Source: Rhizobium sp. RM (lineage in GTDB: Bacteria > Pseudomonadota > Alphaproteobacteria > Rhizobiales > Rhizobiaceae). Taken from it: DNA of 64,000 nt. Below, one piece after another: positions 1 through 10,456 of this stretch (position 1 is the stretch's first letter; every line of letters begins with the position of its first letter). A program made the position numbers and the translations under genes. Location of the stretch: the NCBI RefSeq assembly GCF_013390595.1, contig NZ_JACAWV010000008.1, positions 186,001-250,000 on the forward strand, read 5' to 3'. The notes under the pieces are model-generated. The model saw nothing but the letters and a program-made list of their open reading frames with translations. It had not been told where the DNA came from and did not search any database.

Positions 1-38
1 CTCGTGAATTATGGTTAAGATCGTTGCTGAAATGCCTA

Positions 39-824
39 TCATACAAGGCTTTTGACGGCGGCCAGCATCCTGTCGATATCCTGTGGACGTGACAGTCTAT
101 GGTCGCCATCGCGGATCAATGTCAGGACAACGTCGTCAGCCGGCAGGTGTTCAAGCAATTTCAGGGCATGCTGATAGGGGACGTCGGGGTCCTGCATGCC
201 TTGCAGAATGTGCACCGCGCAGCCCGTGGTGATGATACCCTTGAGCACCCGATTGTCTCGACCGTCTTCAATCAGTGCGCGAGTGAAGATATTCGGCTCG
301 GGGCTATATTCGGAATGTTCCTCGAAATAGCCCTTCTCCTCAAGCGAGGCCTTTTCCGCATCCGAAAGGCCGGGTTCGATCAACTCGGCGGTGAAATCGG
401 GCGCAGGTGCAATCAGAACCATGCCTGCAACAGTGGGAGAGCCGCCAGCTTTGCGCAGTTCCTCGACCATGCGAAGTGCAATCCAGCCGCCCATCGACGA
501 ACCGATCACCACAACACGCTCGGGTGCGACATGACGAACGACGTCGAGCGCTTCTCCAAGCCAGCGGGAAATTGTGCCCTTATTGAAGTCGCCGCCGGAT
601 GCACCGTGGCCGGAATAATCCAGGCGAAGGCAGGCAATGCCGTTTTCTGCCGCAAAGCGATCCAGTTCGACCGCCTTGGTTCCCGACATGTCGGAACGAT
701 AGCCGCCGAGCCAGACAAGTGTCGGTGCTTGCGGGTTCGATGTCGCGGGACTATAGATAAACGCGATATCACGAGCATCGTCGCCGGTACCAATAGTGAC
801 GAATTCGGCAGTGTGTTCGGCCAT
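39..824 (-). CDS. alpha/beta hydrolase (serine esterase-like)
   Basis: 261-residue single-domain alpha/beta hydrolase, probably a cytosolic esterase or acyl hydrolase; the substrate cannot be read. The nucleophile elbow GSSMGG puts the catalytic serine near residue 110. The other triad members are likely the Asp in GMQDPDVPY and the His in RDGDHRLSR close to the C-terminus. I start at the ATG at 824, which has AGGAGA about 12 bases upstream. A TTG at 857 is also in frame but lies before that Shine-Dalgarno. It is transcribed away from infC and appears monocistronic. The family is certain; the physiological role is unknown. Confidence 0.85.
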   Translation of the reverse strand: MAEHTAEFVTIGTGDDARDIAFIYSPATSNPQAPTLVWLGGYRSDMSGTKAVELDRFAAENGIACLRLDYSGHGASGGDFNKGTISRWLGEALDVVRHVAPERVVVIGSSMGGWIALRMVEELRKAGGSPTVAGMVLIAPAPDFTAELIEPGLSDAEKASLEEKGYFEEHSEYSPEPNIFTRALIEDGRDNRVLKGIITTGCAVHILQGMQDPDVPYQHALKLLEHLPADDVVLTLIRDGDHRLSRPQDIDRMLAAVKSLV

Positions 825-1012
825 GGAAATGTAATTCTCCTGATTTTGGTGCAACAACGGCGGCAGATTTGCAAAAACCGTGACAACAGGTGATCTTTTC
901 GGGCAGATATGCTATTGACTTCGCCGCGGCAATAACGACATTTCCGCCGCTTGCAACTGAACAAGCTGTTTTTTGCTGACGTGATCCAGAAACAGATCAG
1001 GAGAATACGACC
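825..1012. promoter_or_regulatory. divergent promoter region, hydrolase / infC
   Basis: Non-coding gap between the leftward hydrolase and rightward infC. A possible sigma70-type -35 for infC is TTGACT at 915-920, with a poor -10 (ACATTT, 938-943) 17 bases on. The infC Shine-Dalgarno AGGAG is at 999-1003. No other element is evident. Confidence 0.35.
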
Positions 1013-1549
1013 ATTCGCAGACCTTTCAAAGCCGATGCCCCCGTCAAGGAGGGCCCGCGCTCCAACCGGGAAATTCGGGTTCCCAGAGTTCAGCTTATTG
1101 ATGAAGAGGGCCAGAACCTCGGCGCGATGCCGACGGATCAGGCATTGAAACTGGCGGAGGAGGCCGGTCTCGATCTCGTTGAGATTTCGCCGAACGCTGA
1201 ACCGCCGGTGTGCAAGATCCTCGATCTCGGTAAACTGAAGTACGCGACCCAGAAAAAGGCCGCTGAAGCGCGCAAGAAACAGAAGATCGTTGAGGTCAAG
1301 GAAATCAAGATGCGCCCCAACATCGACACCCATGACTATGAGGTGAAGATGAAGGCGATGAGTCGTTTCTTTGAAGACGGCGACAAGGTGAAGGTAACGC
1401 TGAAGTTCCGTGGCCGCGAAATGGCTCACCAGGAACTCGGCATGAAGCTTCTCCTGCAGGTCAAGGAAGATACCCAGGTCATCGCCAAGGTGGAAGCCGA
1501 GCCGAAGCTGGAAGGCCGTCAGATGATGATGGTGCTTGCGCCGAAGTAA
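1013..1549 (+). CDS. infC: translation initiation factor IF-3, AUU start
   Basis: IF-3 (178 aa) binds the 30S subunit, keeps it apart from 50S and rejects wrong start codons or initiator tRNAs. The conserved N-terminus [17 protein letters not shown] begins only a few codons after an ATT at 1013, which sits 9 bases behind AGGAG. No ATG is available until 1127, and starting there would delete the conserved N-terminal domain. The length from ATT (178) matches the family (about 180). A rare AUU start is the known basis of IF-3 autoregulation in enterobacteria; here its use is inferred from sequence. It heads the cluster with rpmI and rplT. Confidence 0.95.
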   Translation: MRRPFKADAPVKEGPRSNREIRVPRVQLIDEEGQNLGAMPTDQALKLAEEAGLDLVEISPNAEPPVCKILDLGKLKYATQKKAAEARKKQKIVEVKEIKMRPNIDTHDYEVKMKAMSRFFEDGDKVKVTLKFRGREMAHQELGMKLLLQVKEDTQVIAKVEAEPKLEGRQMMMVLAPK

Positions 1550-1711
1550 TACGGCATCCTTGCGGGGAAGTTTTTATTCCCCGTTGCGCTTTTCCATAAC
1601 TGCGGTTATAAGCGCGCGTTCCGAACGGTCCGGCAGGGCATGCCGAGGCCGTTCTTAATGCTTGAAACCTGGCCTCGTCTGCCTGGTTCATACAAAAAAT
1701 GGAGTAGCAAA

Positions 1712-1915
1712 ATGCCCAAGATGAAGACGAAGTCCGCTGCCAAGAAGCGGTTCAAGATCACTGCAACCGGCAAGGTTGTTGCAGCTGCTGCCGGCAAGCG
1801 CCACGGCATGATCAAGCGTACCAACAAGTTCATTCGCGACGCGCGTGGAACCATGGTTCTCGCCGAAGCTGACGGCAAAAAGGTCGTCAAGAACTACCTG
1901 CCGAACGGTCTCTAA
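1712..1915 (+). CDS. rpmI: 50S ribosomal protein L35
   Basis: 67-residue, very basic ribosomal protein of the large subunit, starting [15 protein letters not shown] and ending in the typical NYLPNGL. GGAG lies 7 bases before the ATG at 1712. An in-frame upstream extension to 1640 has no ribosome-binding site and no L35 similarity. It lies between infC and rplT in the standard order, so it is probably co-transcribed with both. Confidence 0.97.
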   Translation: MPKMKTKSAAKKRFKITATGKVVAAAAGKRHGMIKRTNKFIRDARGTMVLAEADGKKVVKNYLPNGL

Positions 1916-1955
1916 GACTTTTCCGCATTTTTGGACACTTTAAGGAGATCATGAC

Positions 1956-2360
1956 ATGGCACGCGTAAAACGTGGCGTAACTTCCCGCGCCAAGCACACC
2001 AAGACACTCAAGGCAGCCAAGGGCTTCTACGGCCGCCGCAAGAACACCATCCGCGCAGCAAAGGCTGCTGTGGATCGTTCCAAGCAGTACGCTTATCGCG
2101 ACCGTAAGGTCAACAAGCGCAACTTCCGCGCTCTGTGGATCCAGCGTATCAACGCTGCTGTTCGCGAATTCGGCCTGACCTACGGCCGCTTCATCGACGG
2201 TCTGAACAAGGCTGGCATCGAAGTTGACCGCAAGGTTCTGTCCGACATGGCTATCCATGAGCCGGCAGCATTCGGCGCGCTCGTTGAAGCAGCGAAGAAG
2301 GCTCTTGAGTACCTCAAGGATGCTGGTACGACCAACGAGTTTGAATCCGCTGTAAAGTAA
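1956..2360 (+). CDS. rplT: 50S ribosomal protein L20
   Basis: 134-residue L20, an early 23S rRNA-binding assembly protein. The N-terminal basic stretch [16 protein letters not shown] and the block [18 protein letters not shown] are hallmark L20 sequence. AAGGAG at 1942-1947 serves the ATG. In enterobacteria L20 represses rpmI-rplT translation. I see no clear copy of that operator here. A strong terminator follows about 30 bases after the stop, closing the infC-rpmI-rplT unit. Confidence 0.97.
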   Translation: MARVKRGVTSRAKHTKTLKAAKGFYGRRKNTIRAAKAAVDRSKQYAYRDRKVNKRNFRALWIQRINAAVREFGLTYGRFIDGLNKAGIEVDRKVLSDMAIHEPAAFGALVEAAKKALEYLKDAGTTNEFESAVK

Positions 2361-2390
2361 TTACGGCGCGGACAATCTGTTGTTCATTTG

Positions 2391-2428
2391 AAACCCGCGC
2401 CGGTACACCGGCGCGGGTTTTCTATTTT
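2391..2428 (+). terminator. rho-independent terminator after rplT
   Basis: Perfect 14-bp stem (AAACCCGCGCCGGT / ACCGGCGCGGGTTT, 2391-2404 and 2407-2420) with a 2-base spacer, which must open slightly in RNA, followed by a T-rich run to 2428. It separates the ribosomal protein genes from the kinase-like gene and pheST. Confidence 0.85.
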
Positions 2429-2450
2429 TGGGTTGGGCGGGGCAGAAGAC

Positions 2451-3329
2451 ATGTTGGGTGCCGCAAGCGAGACGGAAAAGGCCGAAGGTTTTCATGTTCA
2501 TCTGGGGGACGCAGATATTGCGGCCCTGATGCAGGCCCTCTTGCAGAGCAAGGGGCGTATTCAAAAGCTGCAACTGCCCAGCCTCACGGTCTGGATCAAG
2601 CGCCACGGCACGGAAAAACTGTCCGCGTGGATCAAGCTTCAGAGCTTTCTTGCCAAGCTGCTGCCTTACACCTTCATGCGTCCGTCGCCCCCTCTGGATG
2701 GTGCGGGTTTGATGCGCCGCGAGATCGAAACGATGCAGGTGTTCAGGGCCAAGGGTTTTCCGGTCCCCCCGATCATTTATTCCTCCAAGACCGCCGTTGT
2801 GCTTGGTGACGTAGGCCAGACGCTGGCTGAACGGATGGATGGACTGAAGGGCAGGGCTCCGCAGGACCATGACGCGTTGCTGGTCAAATCCGCCACGGCA
2901 CTCGGGGAACTGCATGCCGCCGACCTCTGCCACGGTCGACCCCATGTTCGAGACTTCTTCCTTGAAAACGACCGTGTCGGTTTCATGGATTTCGAAGAGC
3001 GTCCACAGGATGTCATGCCGCTTCAGACGGCGCAGGCGCGTGATGTCTGGCTGCTCTTTTTGCAGGTCGCTACACGCGCCTGCAATTCTTCGGCAACCTG
3101 TGATGCGGCCTTTGCCGGCTGGTACAGAAACGCGCCCGCCGCCACCGTTGAGGAATTACGCCGTCTGGTCGACATTCTCGGGCGATTTTTACCCCTTGCC
3201 CGGTTGATTGGGCGCGTACGGATGGGTAGTGATCTGCGACGCTTTATCATGGCGACCGACTATCTGATGAATGCTGTGAAACCCGAAGCCGCCGGGAAAG
3301 CTCTCGGCGAGGCAGGAAAAAATGACTGA
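2451..3329 (+). CDS. kinase-like protein (Kdo/WaaP-type fold)
   Basis: 292-residue protein with a eukaryotic-like kinase core resembling LPS heptose/Kdo kinases or RIO-type kinases. A catalytic-loop-like [17 protein letters not shown] lies near residues 170-185, followed by GFMDFEE, which resembles the metal-binding DxE motif of Kdo kinase folds. The ATG at 2451 follows the rplT terminator; the start is moderately sure because the Shine-Dalgarno is poor (GGGGCAG). Its 3' end overlaps pheS by 8 bases, so the two are translationally coupled. Homologues at this place in rhizobia are variously annotated, some as phosphatases, which the motifs do not support. Substrate unknown. Confidence 0.75.
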   Translation: MLGAASETEKAEGFHVHLGDADIAALMQALLQSKGRIQKLQLPSLTVWIKRHGTEKLSAWIKLQSFLAKLLPYTFMRPSPPLDGAGLMRREIETMQVFRAKGFPVPPIIYSSKTAVVLGDVGQTLAERMDGLKGRAPQDHDALLVKSATALGELHAADLCHGRPHVRDFFLENDRVGFMDFEERPQDVMPLQTAQARDVWLLFLQVATRACNSSATCDAAFAGWYRNAPAATVEELRRLVDILGRFLPLARLIGRVRMGSDLRRFIMATDYLMNAVKPEAAGKALGEAGKND

Positions 3330-4404
3330 ACTTGATACCTTGAAATCGCAATTGATGTCGGAGATCGCCGTTGCTGCAGATGAGGCGGCTATCGAGGCCG
3401 TGCGCGTATCCGCACTGGGCAAGAAGGGCTCGGTTTCGGAGCTTCTCAAGACGCTTGGCTCGATGACCCCGGAAGAGCGCCAGACACGCGGCGCTGCCAT
3501 CAACCAGCTCAAGAACGAAATCACCGACCTGATCGGCGAACGCAAGAGCGCCCTGAAGGATGCCGCCATTGCCGCGCGTCTCGAGGCTGAAACGGTCGAT
3601 GTCAGTCTTCCTGTTCGCCAGTCGCCTGCAGAACGCGGTCGCATTCATCCGATCAGCCAGATCGTCGATGAAATCACCGCCATTTTCGCCGATATGGGTT
3701 TCTCCATTGCCGAAGGCCCGGATATCGAGACGGACTATTACAACTTCACGGCACTGAACTTCCCTGAGGGACATCCGGCCCGCGAAATGCACGACACCTT
3801 CTTCTTCCAGCCGGATGGAAAGGGTGAGCGCAAGGTGCTGCGCACACACACCTCGCCGGTTCAGGTGCGCACCATGGAAAGCCAGAAGCCGCCGATCCGC
3901 ATCGTCATTCCAGGCAAGACCTATCGCCAGGATTCGGACGCGACCCACTCGCCGATGTTCCATCAGGTTGAGGGCCTCGTGATCGACAAGAAGGCGCATG
4001 TCGGCAACCTTCGCTGGATTCTCGAAGAGTTCTGCAAGACCTTCTTTGAGGTGGACAGCGTCGTCATGCGTTTCCGCCCGTCCTTCTTCCCCTTCACGGA
4101 ACCGTCCTTCGAAGTTGATATCCAGTGTGATCGCTCCGGTCCTATCGTCAAGTTCGGTGAAGGCAACGACTGGATGGAAATCCTTGGCTGCGGCATGGTG
4201 CATCCAAATGTTCTGCGCGCCGGTGGTTTGGACCCGGACGAGTACCAGGGTTTTGCCTGGGGCATGGGTCTCGACCGCATCGCCATGCTGAAATACGGCA
4301 TGCCGGACCTGCGCGATTTCTTCAACGCCGATGTTCGCTGGATGAACCACTACGGCTTCCGCCCGCTCGATATGCCGACGCTGTTCGGCGGTCTGAGCGT
4401 TTAA
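3322..4404 (+). CDS. pheS: phenylalanyl-tRNA synthetase alpha chain
   Basis: 360-residue catalytic subunit of the alpha2beta2 class II synthetase, which charges tRNA-Phe in the cytosol. It has an N-terminal coiled-coil tRNA-binding arm (about residues 1-85). The catalytic domain carries the motif 2 region around [20 protein letters not shown] and the C-terminal motif 3 [18 protein letters not shown]. Its ATG overlaps the preceding kinase-like gene, and pheT follows after 25 bases. Length and motifs are normal. Confidence 0.98.
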   Translation: MTELDTLKSQLMSEIAVAADEAAIEAVRVSALGKKGSVSELLKTLGSMTPEERQTRGAAINQLKNEITDLIGERKSALKDAAIAARLEAETVDVSLPVRQSPAERGRIHPISQIVDEITAIFADMGFSIAEGPDIETDYYNFTALNFPEGHPAREMHDTFFFQPDGKGERKVLRTHTSPVQVRTMESQKPPIRIVIPGKTYRQDSDATHSPMFHQVEGLVIDKKAHVGNLRWILEEFCKTFFEVDSVVMRFRPSFFPFTEPSFEVDIQCDRSGPIVKFGEGNDWMEILGCGMVHPNVLRAGGLDPDEYQGFAWGMGLDRIAMLKYGMPDLRDFFNADVRWMNHYGFRPLDMPTLFGGLSV

Positions 4405-4429
4405 TCGGTCAAGTCGAGGAGCAAGATAC

Positions 4430-6853
4430 ATGAAATTCACACTCTCCTGGCTGAAAGAGCATCTTGAAACCGATGCCTCTCTGGAACAGCTCTGCGAGCG
4501 CCTGACCGCCATCGGTCTTGAGGTCGAGGATGTCGACGACAAGGCGGCTTACAAGCCGTTCGTGATCGCCAAGGTTCTGACGGCTGAAAAACATCCTGAA
4601 GCCGACCGTCTCAAGGTTCTTTCCGTTGATGCGGGTGACGGCAAGCCGGTGCAGATCGTCTGCGGTGCGCCAAACGCGCGCGCCGGTCTCGTCGGTGCGT
4701 TGGCACGTCCGGGCACCTATGTTCCGGGCATCGATGTCACGTTGTCGGTTGGCAAGATCCGTGGTGTCGAAAGCCACGGCATGATGTGCTCGGAAAAAGA
4801 GCTCAACATTTCCGAGGATCACAACGGCATCATCGACCTGCCGGAAGATGCGCCTGTCGGCACGTCATTCGCGTCTTATGCCGGTCTCGACGATCCGGTC
4901 ATCGAGATCAACCTGACGCCGAACCGCCCGGACTGCACCTCGATCTTCGGTATTGCCCGCGATCTGGCGGCATCTGGACTCGGTACACTCAAGACCACGT
5001 CCGCGCCGTCGTTCAAGGTCGAAGGCAACACGCCGGTCGACGTGAAGCTGGAACTGGACGATGCGGCGCTCTGCCCAGGCTTTTCGCTGCGTATCGTGCG
5101 TGGCGTCAAGAATGGCCCGAGCCCGAAGTGGATGCAGGCACGCCTTTCCGCCATTGGTCTCCGTCCGATCAATGCTCTGGTGGACATCACCAACTATATG
5201 ACCTTCGATCAGGGCCGTCCGATGCACGTCTTCGACGCCGCCAAGGTCAAGGGCGACCTCGTCGTGCGCCGTGCGAAAGAGGGTGAAACCATCCTCGCGC
5301 TCGACCAGCGTGAATACAAGCTCGGCCCTGCCAATGTGGTCATCGCTGACGATAACGGTCTGGAATCCATCGGTGGCGTCATGGGTGGTGAACACTCCGG
5401 CTGCGATGAGAACACCGTTGACGTACTGATCGAATCCGCGCTTTGGGACCCGATCAACATTGCCAAAACAGGCCGCTCGCTCGGTATCATCACCGATGCA
5501 CGTTACCGTTTCGAGCGTGGCGTTGATCCGGAATATATGGTCCCGGGTCTGGAGCGCACGACGCAACTGGTGCTGGAACTTTGCGGTGGCGTTGCCGGCG
5601 AAGCCAAGGTTGTCGGTTACAAGGGCTACCAGCCCAAGGTGGTTGACTTCCCGCTTTCCGAAGTCAAGCGCTTGACCGGTCTGGAAGTTTCGACCGAAGA
5701 AAGCCAGACCATTCTCAAAGGCCTCGGCTTTGCCGTCGAAGGTTCTGGCGAGCGCGTCAAGGTTTCGGTTCCGTCATGGCGTCCGGACGTGGACGGCAAG
5801 GCTGACCTCGTTGAAGAGGTCATGCGCATTCATGGCGTGGACAACATCAAGCCCGAGCCGCTGGAAAGCTTCGGGGCCGTCAATGGCCGTATCCTGACCA
5901 CGCTGCAGATCCGCACCCGCACTGCGCGGCGCGCACTGGCAAGCCGTGGCATGCTGGAGGCCGTGACCTGGTCCTTCATTCCTGAGGCACAGGCAAAGCT
6001 GTTCGGTGGCGGTTTGCCCGCATTGAAGCTCGCCAACCCGATTGCCGCCGATATGTCCGACATGCGGCCTTCGCTGCTGCCAGGCCTGTTGACGGCTGCT
6101 CAGCGCAATGCCGACAAGGGTTATGGTGATGTGGCGATCTTTGAGGTCTCCGGCACCTATGAGGGCGATACGCCCGAAACTCAGCGTCGTGTAGCTGGCG
6201 GCGTTCGCCGCGGCACGGCATCGCTGGCTGGTGCGGGCCGTATGTGGTCCAACGCTGCCAAAGGTGGCGGCAAGCCGGTCGACGTCTATGATGCCAAGGC
6301 TGATGCTTTGGCCGTGATTGAAGCCTGCGGCCTGCCAATGGCCAATGTCCAGATCGAAGCCGGTGCACCGGGTTGGTATCATCCGGGCCGTTCAGGCACG
6401 ATCAAGATGGGCCCGAAGGTCATTCTCGGTTACTTCGGTGAATTCCACCCGAAGACGCTTGGCGAACTGGATGTTTCAGGCGTTTATGCCGGTTTCGAAA
6501 TTTATCTCGATGCGATGGCCGAGCCGAAGAAGAAGCCGACGCGTACCAAGCCTGCGCTTGATCTTTCGCCTTTCCAGGCGGTGAAGCGCGATTTCGCTTT
6601 CGTGGTCGACAAGTCGGTTGAGGCTGGTGCCATCATCAAGGCGGCAACCAGCGCAGACCGCAAGCTGGTGACCGGCGTGAATGTCTTCGACGTTTTCGAG
6701 GGCGCATCCCTTGGTGAAAACAAGAAGTCGATCGCCATCGAGGTTCAGATCCAGCCGGTCGACAAGACCTTGACGGATGAGGATTTCGAAGCCTTGACCG
6801 CAAAGATCGTCGGCAACGTCGAGAAGACGACGGGCGGCGTGTTGCGCGCCTGA
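4430..6853 (+). CDS. pheT: phenylalanyl-tRNA synthetase beta chain
   Basis: 807-residue beta subunit. In order: an N-terminal segment, an EMAP/OB-type tRNA-binding domain (about residues 39-150, with [17 protein letters not shown]), the B3/B4 editing domain, the B5 domain, a catalytic-like core, and the C-terminal anticodon-binding FDX-ACB domain (about 715-805, starting near [13 protein letters not shown]). GAGGAGC lies about 10 bases before the ATG. It is co-transcribed with pheS and closed by a strong hairpin terminator 20 bases after the stop. Confidence 0.98.
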   Translation: MKFTLSWLKEHLETDASLEQLCERLTAIGLEVEDVDDKAAYKPFVIAKVLTAEKHPEADRLKVLSVDAGDGKPVQIVCGAPNARAGLVGALARPGTYVPGIDVTLSVGKIRGVESHGMMCSEKELNISEDHNGIIDLPEDAPVGTSFASYAGLDDPVIEINLTPNRPDCTSIFGIARDLAASGLGTLKTTSAPSFKVEGNTPVDVKLELDDAALCPGFSLRIVRGVKNGPSPKWMQARLSAIGLRPINALVDITNYMTFDQGRPMHVFDAAKVKGDLVVRRAKEGETILALDQREYKLGPANVVIADDNGLESIGGVMGGEHSGCDENTVDVLIESALWDPINIAKTGRSLGIITDARYRFERGVDPEYMVPGLERTTQLVLELCGGVAGEAKVVGYKGYQPKVVDFPLSEVKRLTGLEVSTEESQTILKGLGFAVEGSGERVKVSVPSWRPDVDGKADLVEEVMRIHGVDNIKPEPLESFGAVNGRILTTLQIRTRTARRALASRGMLEAVTWSFIPEAQAKLFGGGLPALKLANPIAADMSDMRPSLLPGLLTAAQRNADKGYGDVAIFEVSGTYEGDTPETQRRVAGGVRRGTASLAGAGRMWSNAAKGGGKPVDVYDAKADALAVIEACGLPMANVQIEAGAPGWYHPGRSGTIKMGPKVILGYFGEFHPKTLGELDVSGVYAGFEIYLDAMAEPKKKPTRTKPALDLSPFQAVKRDFAFVVDKSVEAGAIIKAATSADRKLVTGVNVFDVFEGASLGENKKSIAIEVQIQPVDKTLTDEDFEALTAKIVGNVEKTTGGVLRA

Positions 6854-6874
6854 GCCGAAGTCAATCAATGAAAG

Positions 6875-6906
6875 AAAGCCGCGGACGCAATGTCCGCGGC
6901 TTTTTT
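6875..6906 (+). terminator. terminator after pheT
   Basis: 12-bp perfect stem AAAGCCGCGGAC / GTCCGCGGCTTT (6875-6886, 6892-6903) with a GCAAT loop and a TTTTTT run. Confidence 0.9.
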
Positions 6907-6935
6907 ATTGGAGCCAAGTGACTTGGCCCGATGAT

Positions 6936-7937
<1,002 letters not shown>

Positions 7938-8035
7938 CTGTTCGTCCTTCCACAAAGGAGCCGCCCTGTCGTGAGGGCGTGACGTCAAATTAGCGTCCCG
8001 CAGCGCTAAAAATAATCGATGCAAATCCGGGCAGG

Positions 8036-8056
8036 TTGTTCTAAATAATAGAACAA
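8036..8056. promoter_or_regulatory. LysR-type operator palindrome overlapping the regulator's start
   Basis: Perfect 8-bp inverted repeat TTGTTCTA-AATAA-TAGAACAA that contains the LysR T-N11-A signature (T8040...A8052). Its last base is the A of the lysR ATG (8056), so the right arm occupies the place of a Shine-Dalgarno. Likely an autoregulatory site shared with the divergent reductase gene. Confidence 0.6.
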
Positions 8057-8946
8057 TGAACCGCATTCAGCTATCGCAACTGGCCGTATTGGCTGCCGTC
8101 GCCGAAGGTCGCAGCTTCCGCAAGGCCGCTGCTGAACTTGGCATCGCACCATCCGCTGTCAGCCATGCAGTCTCGACGCTGGAAGAAAGCCTAGGTTTAC
8201 GCCTTCTGCACCGCACCACACGCAGCGTTTCGCCCACAGAGGAGGGGAGGCGTTTGCTGGAGACGCTGGCCCCCGCCTTGGCCGATATCGATGCGGTCAT
8301 CGATACGCTTGCCGAGCATGGCGGCCGCCCCGCTGGGCCGTTACGCGTCACACTACCACGCCTTGCGGCGGAAGATCTGCTGATGCCGCGCATCAGCGAA
8401 TTTCTCGGTCTTTATCCTGACATCGCGCTGGAAATCTCCACCGACGACCGGTTTGAAGACATCGTTGCCAAAGGGTTTGATGCGGGCCTGCGGCTGGGTG
8501 AAAATCTGGAGGCGGATATGATTGCCGTGCGCGCCAGCGGTCCGTGGCGCGGTGCGATTGTCGCGTCACCCGGCTATTTCGACAATCATTCCGTGCCACT
8601 TCATCCCCGTGATTTGATGCAGCACCGCTGTATCCGCCGCCGCTTTTCCAGTGGTCGGATCTATCGCTGGGAATTGGAAAAGGACGGGCGGTCGTTGGTT
8701 GTGGATGTGCAAGGACCACTGATCCTGTCAGATCAGAGCCTCATCCGCCGCGCCGCCATTGACGGGGCAGGCCTTGCCTTCGTTTTTGAACAGCGCATCG
8801 AAGAGGATATCAAGGCGGGCAGACTTGTCCGTGTGTTGGGCGACTGGTGTGCACCCTTTGATGGCTTCTACATTTATTACCCCTCGCGCCGGCAGATGCG
8901 TCCGGCGCTGAGGGCTTTTGTGGATTTTTTCCGCTACAAGGCCTAG
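8056..8946 (+). CDS. LysR family transcriptional regulator
   Basis: 296-residue LysR-type regulator. An N-terminal winged helix-turn-helix (residues about 5-63, with SFRKAAAELGIAPSAVSHAVSTLEE) is followed by a periplasmic-binding-protein-like effector domain. It belongs to the group that usually controls a divergent oxidoreductase gene, here the aldo/keto reductase. The start at 8056 is fixed by the conserved N-terminus MNRIQLSQLAVLAAV but has no Shine-Dalgarno; a palindrome lies directly against it, so translation may be leaderless or weak. Confidence 0.92.
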   Translation: MNRIQLSQLAVLAAVAEGRSFRKAAAELGIAPSAVSHAVSTLEESLGLRLLHRTTRSVSPTEEGRRLLETLAPALADIDAVIDTLAEHGGRPAGPLRVTLPRLAAEDLLMPRISEFLGLYPDIALEISTDDRFEDIVAKGFDAGLRLGENLEADMIAVRASGPWRGAIVASPGYFDNHSVPLHPRDLMQHRCIRRRFSSGRIYRWELEKDGRSLVVDVQGPLILSDQSLIRRAAIDGAGLAFVFEQRIEEDIKAGRLVRVLGDWCAPFDGFYIYYPSRRQMRPALRAFVDFFRYKA

Positions 8947-8947
8947 A

Positions 8948-9391
8948 TCAAAACTTGACGCGATAGCGGATGTGCCCGTCGCTCTTAACGTAGCTGTCGT
9001 AAAGCTTGCGGGCTTGGGCGTTGTCTTCATTGGTGTGCCAATAGAGTCGAGACCAGCCTTTTTCCTTGCAGATGGCAATCAGATCGTCCATCAGCGCGCG
9101 CCCGATACCCTTTCCGCGGATCGTTTCGTCAATAAACAGATCCTCCAGATAACAGTCCGGCGTCTTGACCCAGGTCGAGTCGTGGAAATGATGAATGGCA
9201 AAACCGACGGGTTTATCATCCAGCACCGCAAGGCGCATGGAAACCCGCGAGGCGGGATCGATGATCCGCTCCCAGGTATGAGTCGTCACATCCTCGGCGA
9301 GATTGACCCTGTAGAAGGCCAGATAATCAGCCCACAGCCGCAGCCAGTCTGCATGATCCTGACTGCGGGCATCACGAATTGTCAGTGCCAT
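8948..9391 (-). CDS. GNAT family N-acetyltransferase
   Basis: 147-residue GNAT acetyltransferase that transfers acetyl from acetyl-CoA to an amine; the target is unknown. The acetyl-CoA pyrophosphate loop is seen as DETIRGKGIGRALMDDL near residues 85-100, and the C-terminal WHTNEDNAQARKLYDSY is typical. The ATG at 9391 begins one base after the stop of the upstream aldo/keto reductase, so the two are almost certainly translationally coupled. A GTG at 9400 is possible but unlikely. It converges with lysR, leaving one base between them. Confidence 0.88.
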   Translation of the reverse strand: MALTIRDARSQDHADWLRLWADYLAFYRVNLAEDVTTHTWERIIDPASRVSMRLAVLDDKPVGFAIHHFHDSTWVKTPDCYLEDLFIDETIRGKGIGRALMDDLIAICKEKGWSRLYWHTNEDNAQARKLYDSYVKSDGHIRYRVKF

Positions 9392-9392
9392 T

Positions 9393-10343
9393 TCACGCAC
9401 CAGCCTTGTCGAGCAACGCCATCATCTCGTCGGTGAGGTCGAGATTGACGGCACGCTTGAAGCTTTCAAGCTGGGAAAGGCTGGTCGCACTGGCAATCGG
9501 CGCCGTCACAGCCGGTTTGCGCAGCAGCCACGCCAGGGCGATGTCTGCAAGCTTTGCACCTGTTTCCACGGCAATGGTGTCCATGGCGCCGAGAACCGCA
9601 AGGCCGCGAGCATTGACGTATTCACCGACGCGATAACTGCGCGCAACACCTTCCGTATCGGCCTTGTTGCGATATTTGCCGGTGAGGAAGCCCGCCGCAA
9701 GGCTGTAATAGTTGATGACGCCGATGTCTTCCCTGACGCAGAGATCGGCCAGCGGGCCTTCGAAGGCGGCACGGTTGTAGAGGTTGTACTCTGGCTGAAG
9801 AACATCGTAACGCGGCAGATCGGTTTTGGCTGCGACGTCGAGCGACTGCTGAAGCTGCGCGGCATCGTAGTTTGAGCAACCGATGGAGCGGATCTTGCCT
9901 TGTTCTTTCAGCTTGGCGAAGGCACCGAGCGTCTCCTCCAGCGGCACGTCCGCGTCTGGTTTATGGGCGAGATAGAGATCGATGTAATCGGTCTGAAGGC
10001 GGCGTAGTGAATCGTCCACGGCCTGCGCGATCCACGCGGCGCTGAGGCCGGTCTTGCGTTCGTTGTTGTCGAAGCCGACCTTGGTGACGATCACTGCGTC
10101 TTCACGCTTCACAGAACTCTGTTTCAACCATTTGCCGATGATCGCCTCGGACTCACCGCCCTGATGGCCTGGAACCCATGCAGAGTACACGTCTGCCGTG
10201 TCGATGGCGTTGAAACCGGCGTCGAAAAAAGCATCGAGAAGCTGGAAGGATGTTTTTTCATCCGCCGTCCAACCGAAGACATTGCCACCAAATACGATCG
10301 GGGCGACGGAAAGACCTGTGCGGCCAAGTGCGCGTTTTTCCAC
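9393..10343 (-). CDS. aldo/keto reductase
   Basis: 316-residue aldo/keto reductase of the general-stress/YghZ-like branch. The tetrad residues are Asp48 and Tyr53 in AIDTADVYSAW, Lys88 in VTKVGF and His127 in LYLAHKPD. The start is a GTG at 10343 with GGGAG 7 bases upstream; longer in-frame extensions read through sequence with no family similarity. It is the first gene of a pair with the GNAT acetyltransferase. It is not closely similar to the reductase at 6936, so this is not a recent duplication. Confidence 0.9.
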   Translation of the reverse strand: MEKRALGRTGLSVAPIVFGGNVFGWTADEKTSFQLLDAFFDAGFNAIDTADVYSAWVPGHQGGESEAIIGKWLKQSSVKREDAVIVTKVGFDNNERKTGLSAAWIAQAVDDSLRRLQTDYIDLYLAHKPDADVPLEETLGAFAKLKEQGKIRSIGCSNYDAAQLQQSLDVAAKTDLPRYDVLQPEYNLYNRAAFEGPLADLCVREDIGVINYYSLAAGFLTGKYRNKADTEGVARSYRVGEYVNARGLAVLGAMDTIAVETGAKLADIALAWLLRKPAVTAPIASATSLSQLESFKRAVNLDLTDEMMALLDKAGA

Positions 10344-10456
10344 GGAGAAACTCCCTATTGCTTTGAAAATCGGGGCGAAGTTAGCAACTGCAGTCAGGGA
10401 TAACCATTCAATTCGGCTGATGGTTTCCATCACGGTGCGAATGATGGGGAACGAAC

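Noticed and set aside
506..1429. 307-codon minus-strand frame across infC and the hydrolase
   Set aside because: It overlaps the IF-3 coding sequence antisense and the hydrolase in another frame; no family features.
3247..4542. 431-codon open frame on the minus strand across pheS
   Set aside because: It is antisense to the well-conserved pheS and to the start of pheT. It has no recognisable motif or ribosome-binding site; long antisense frames are common at this GC content.
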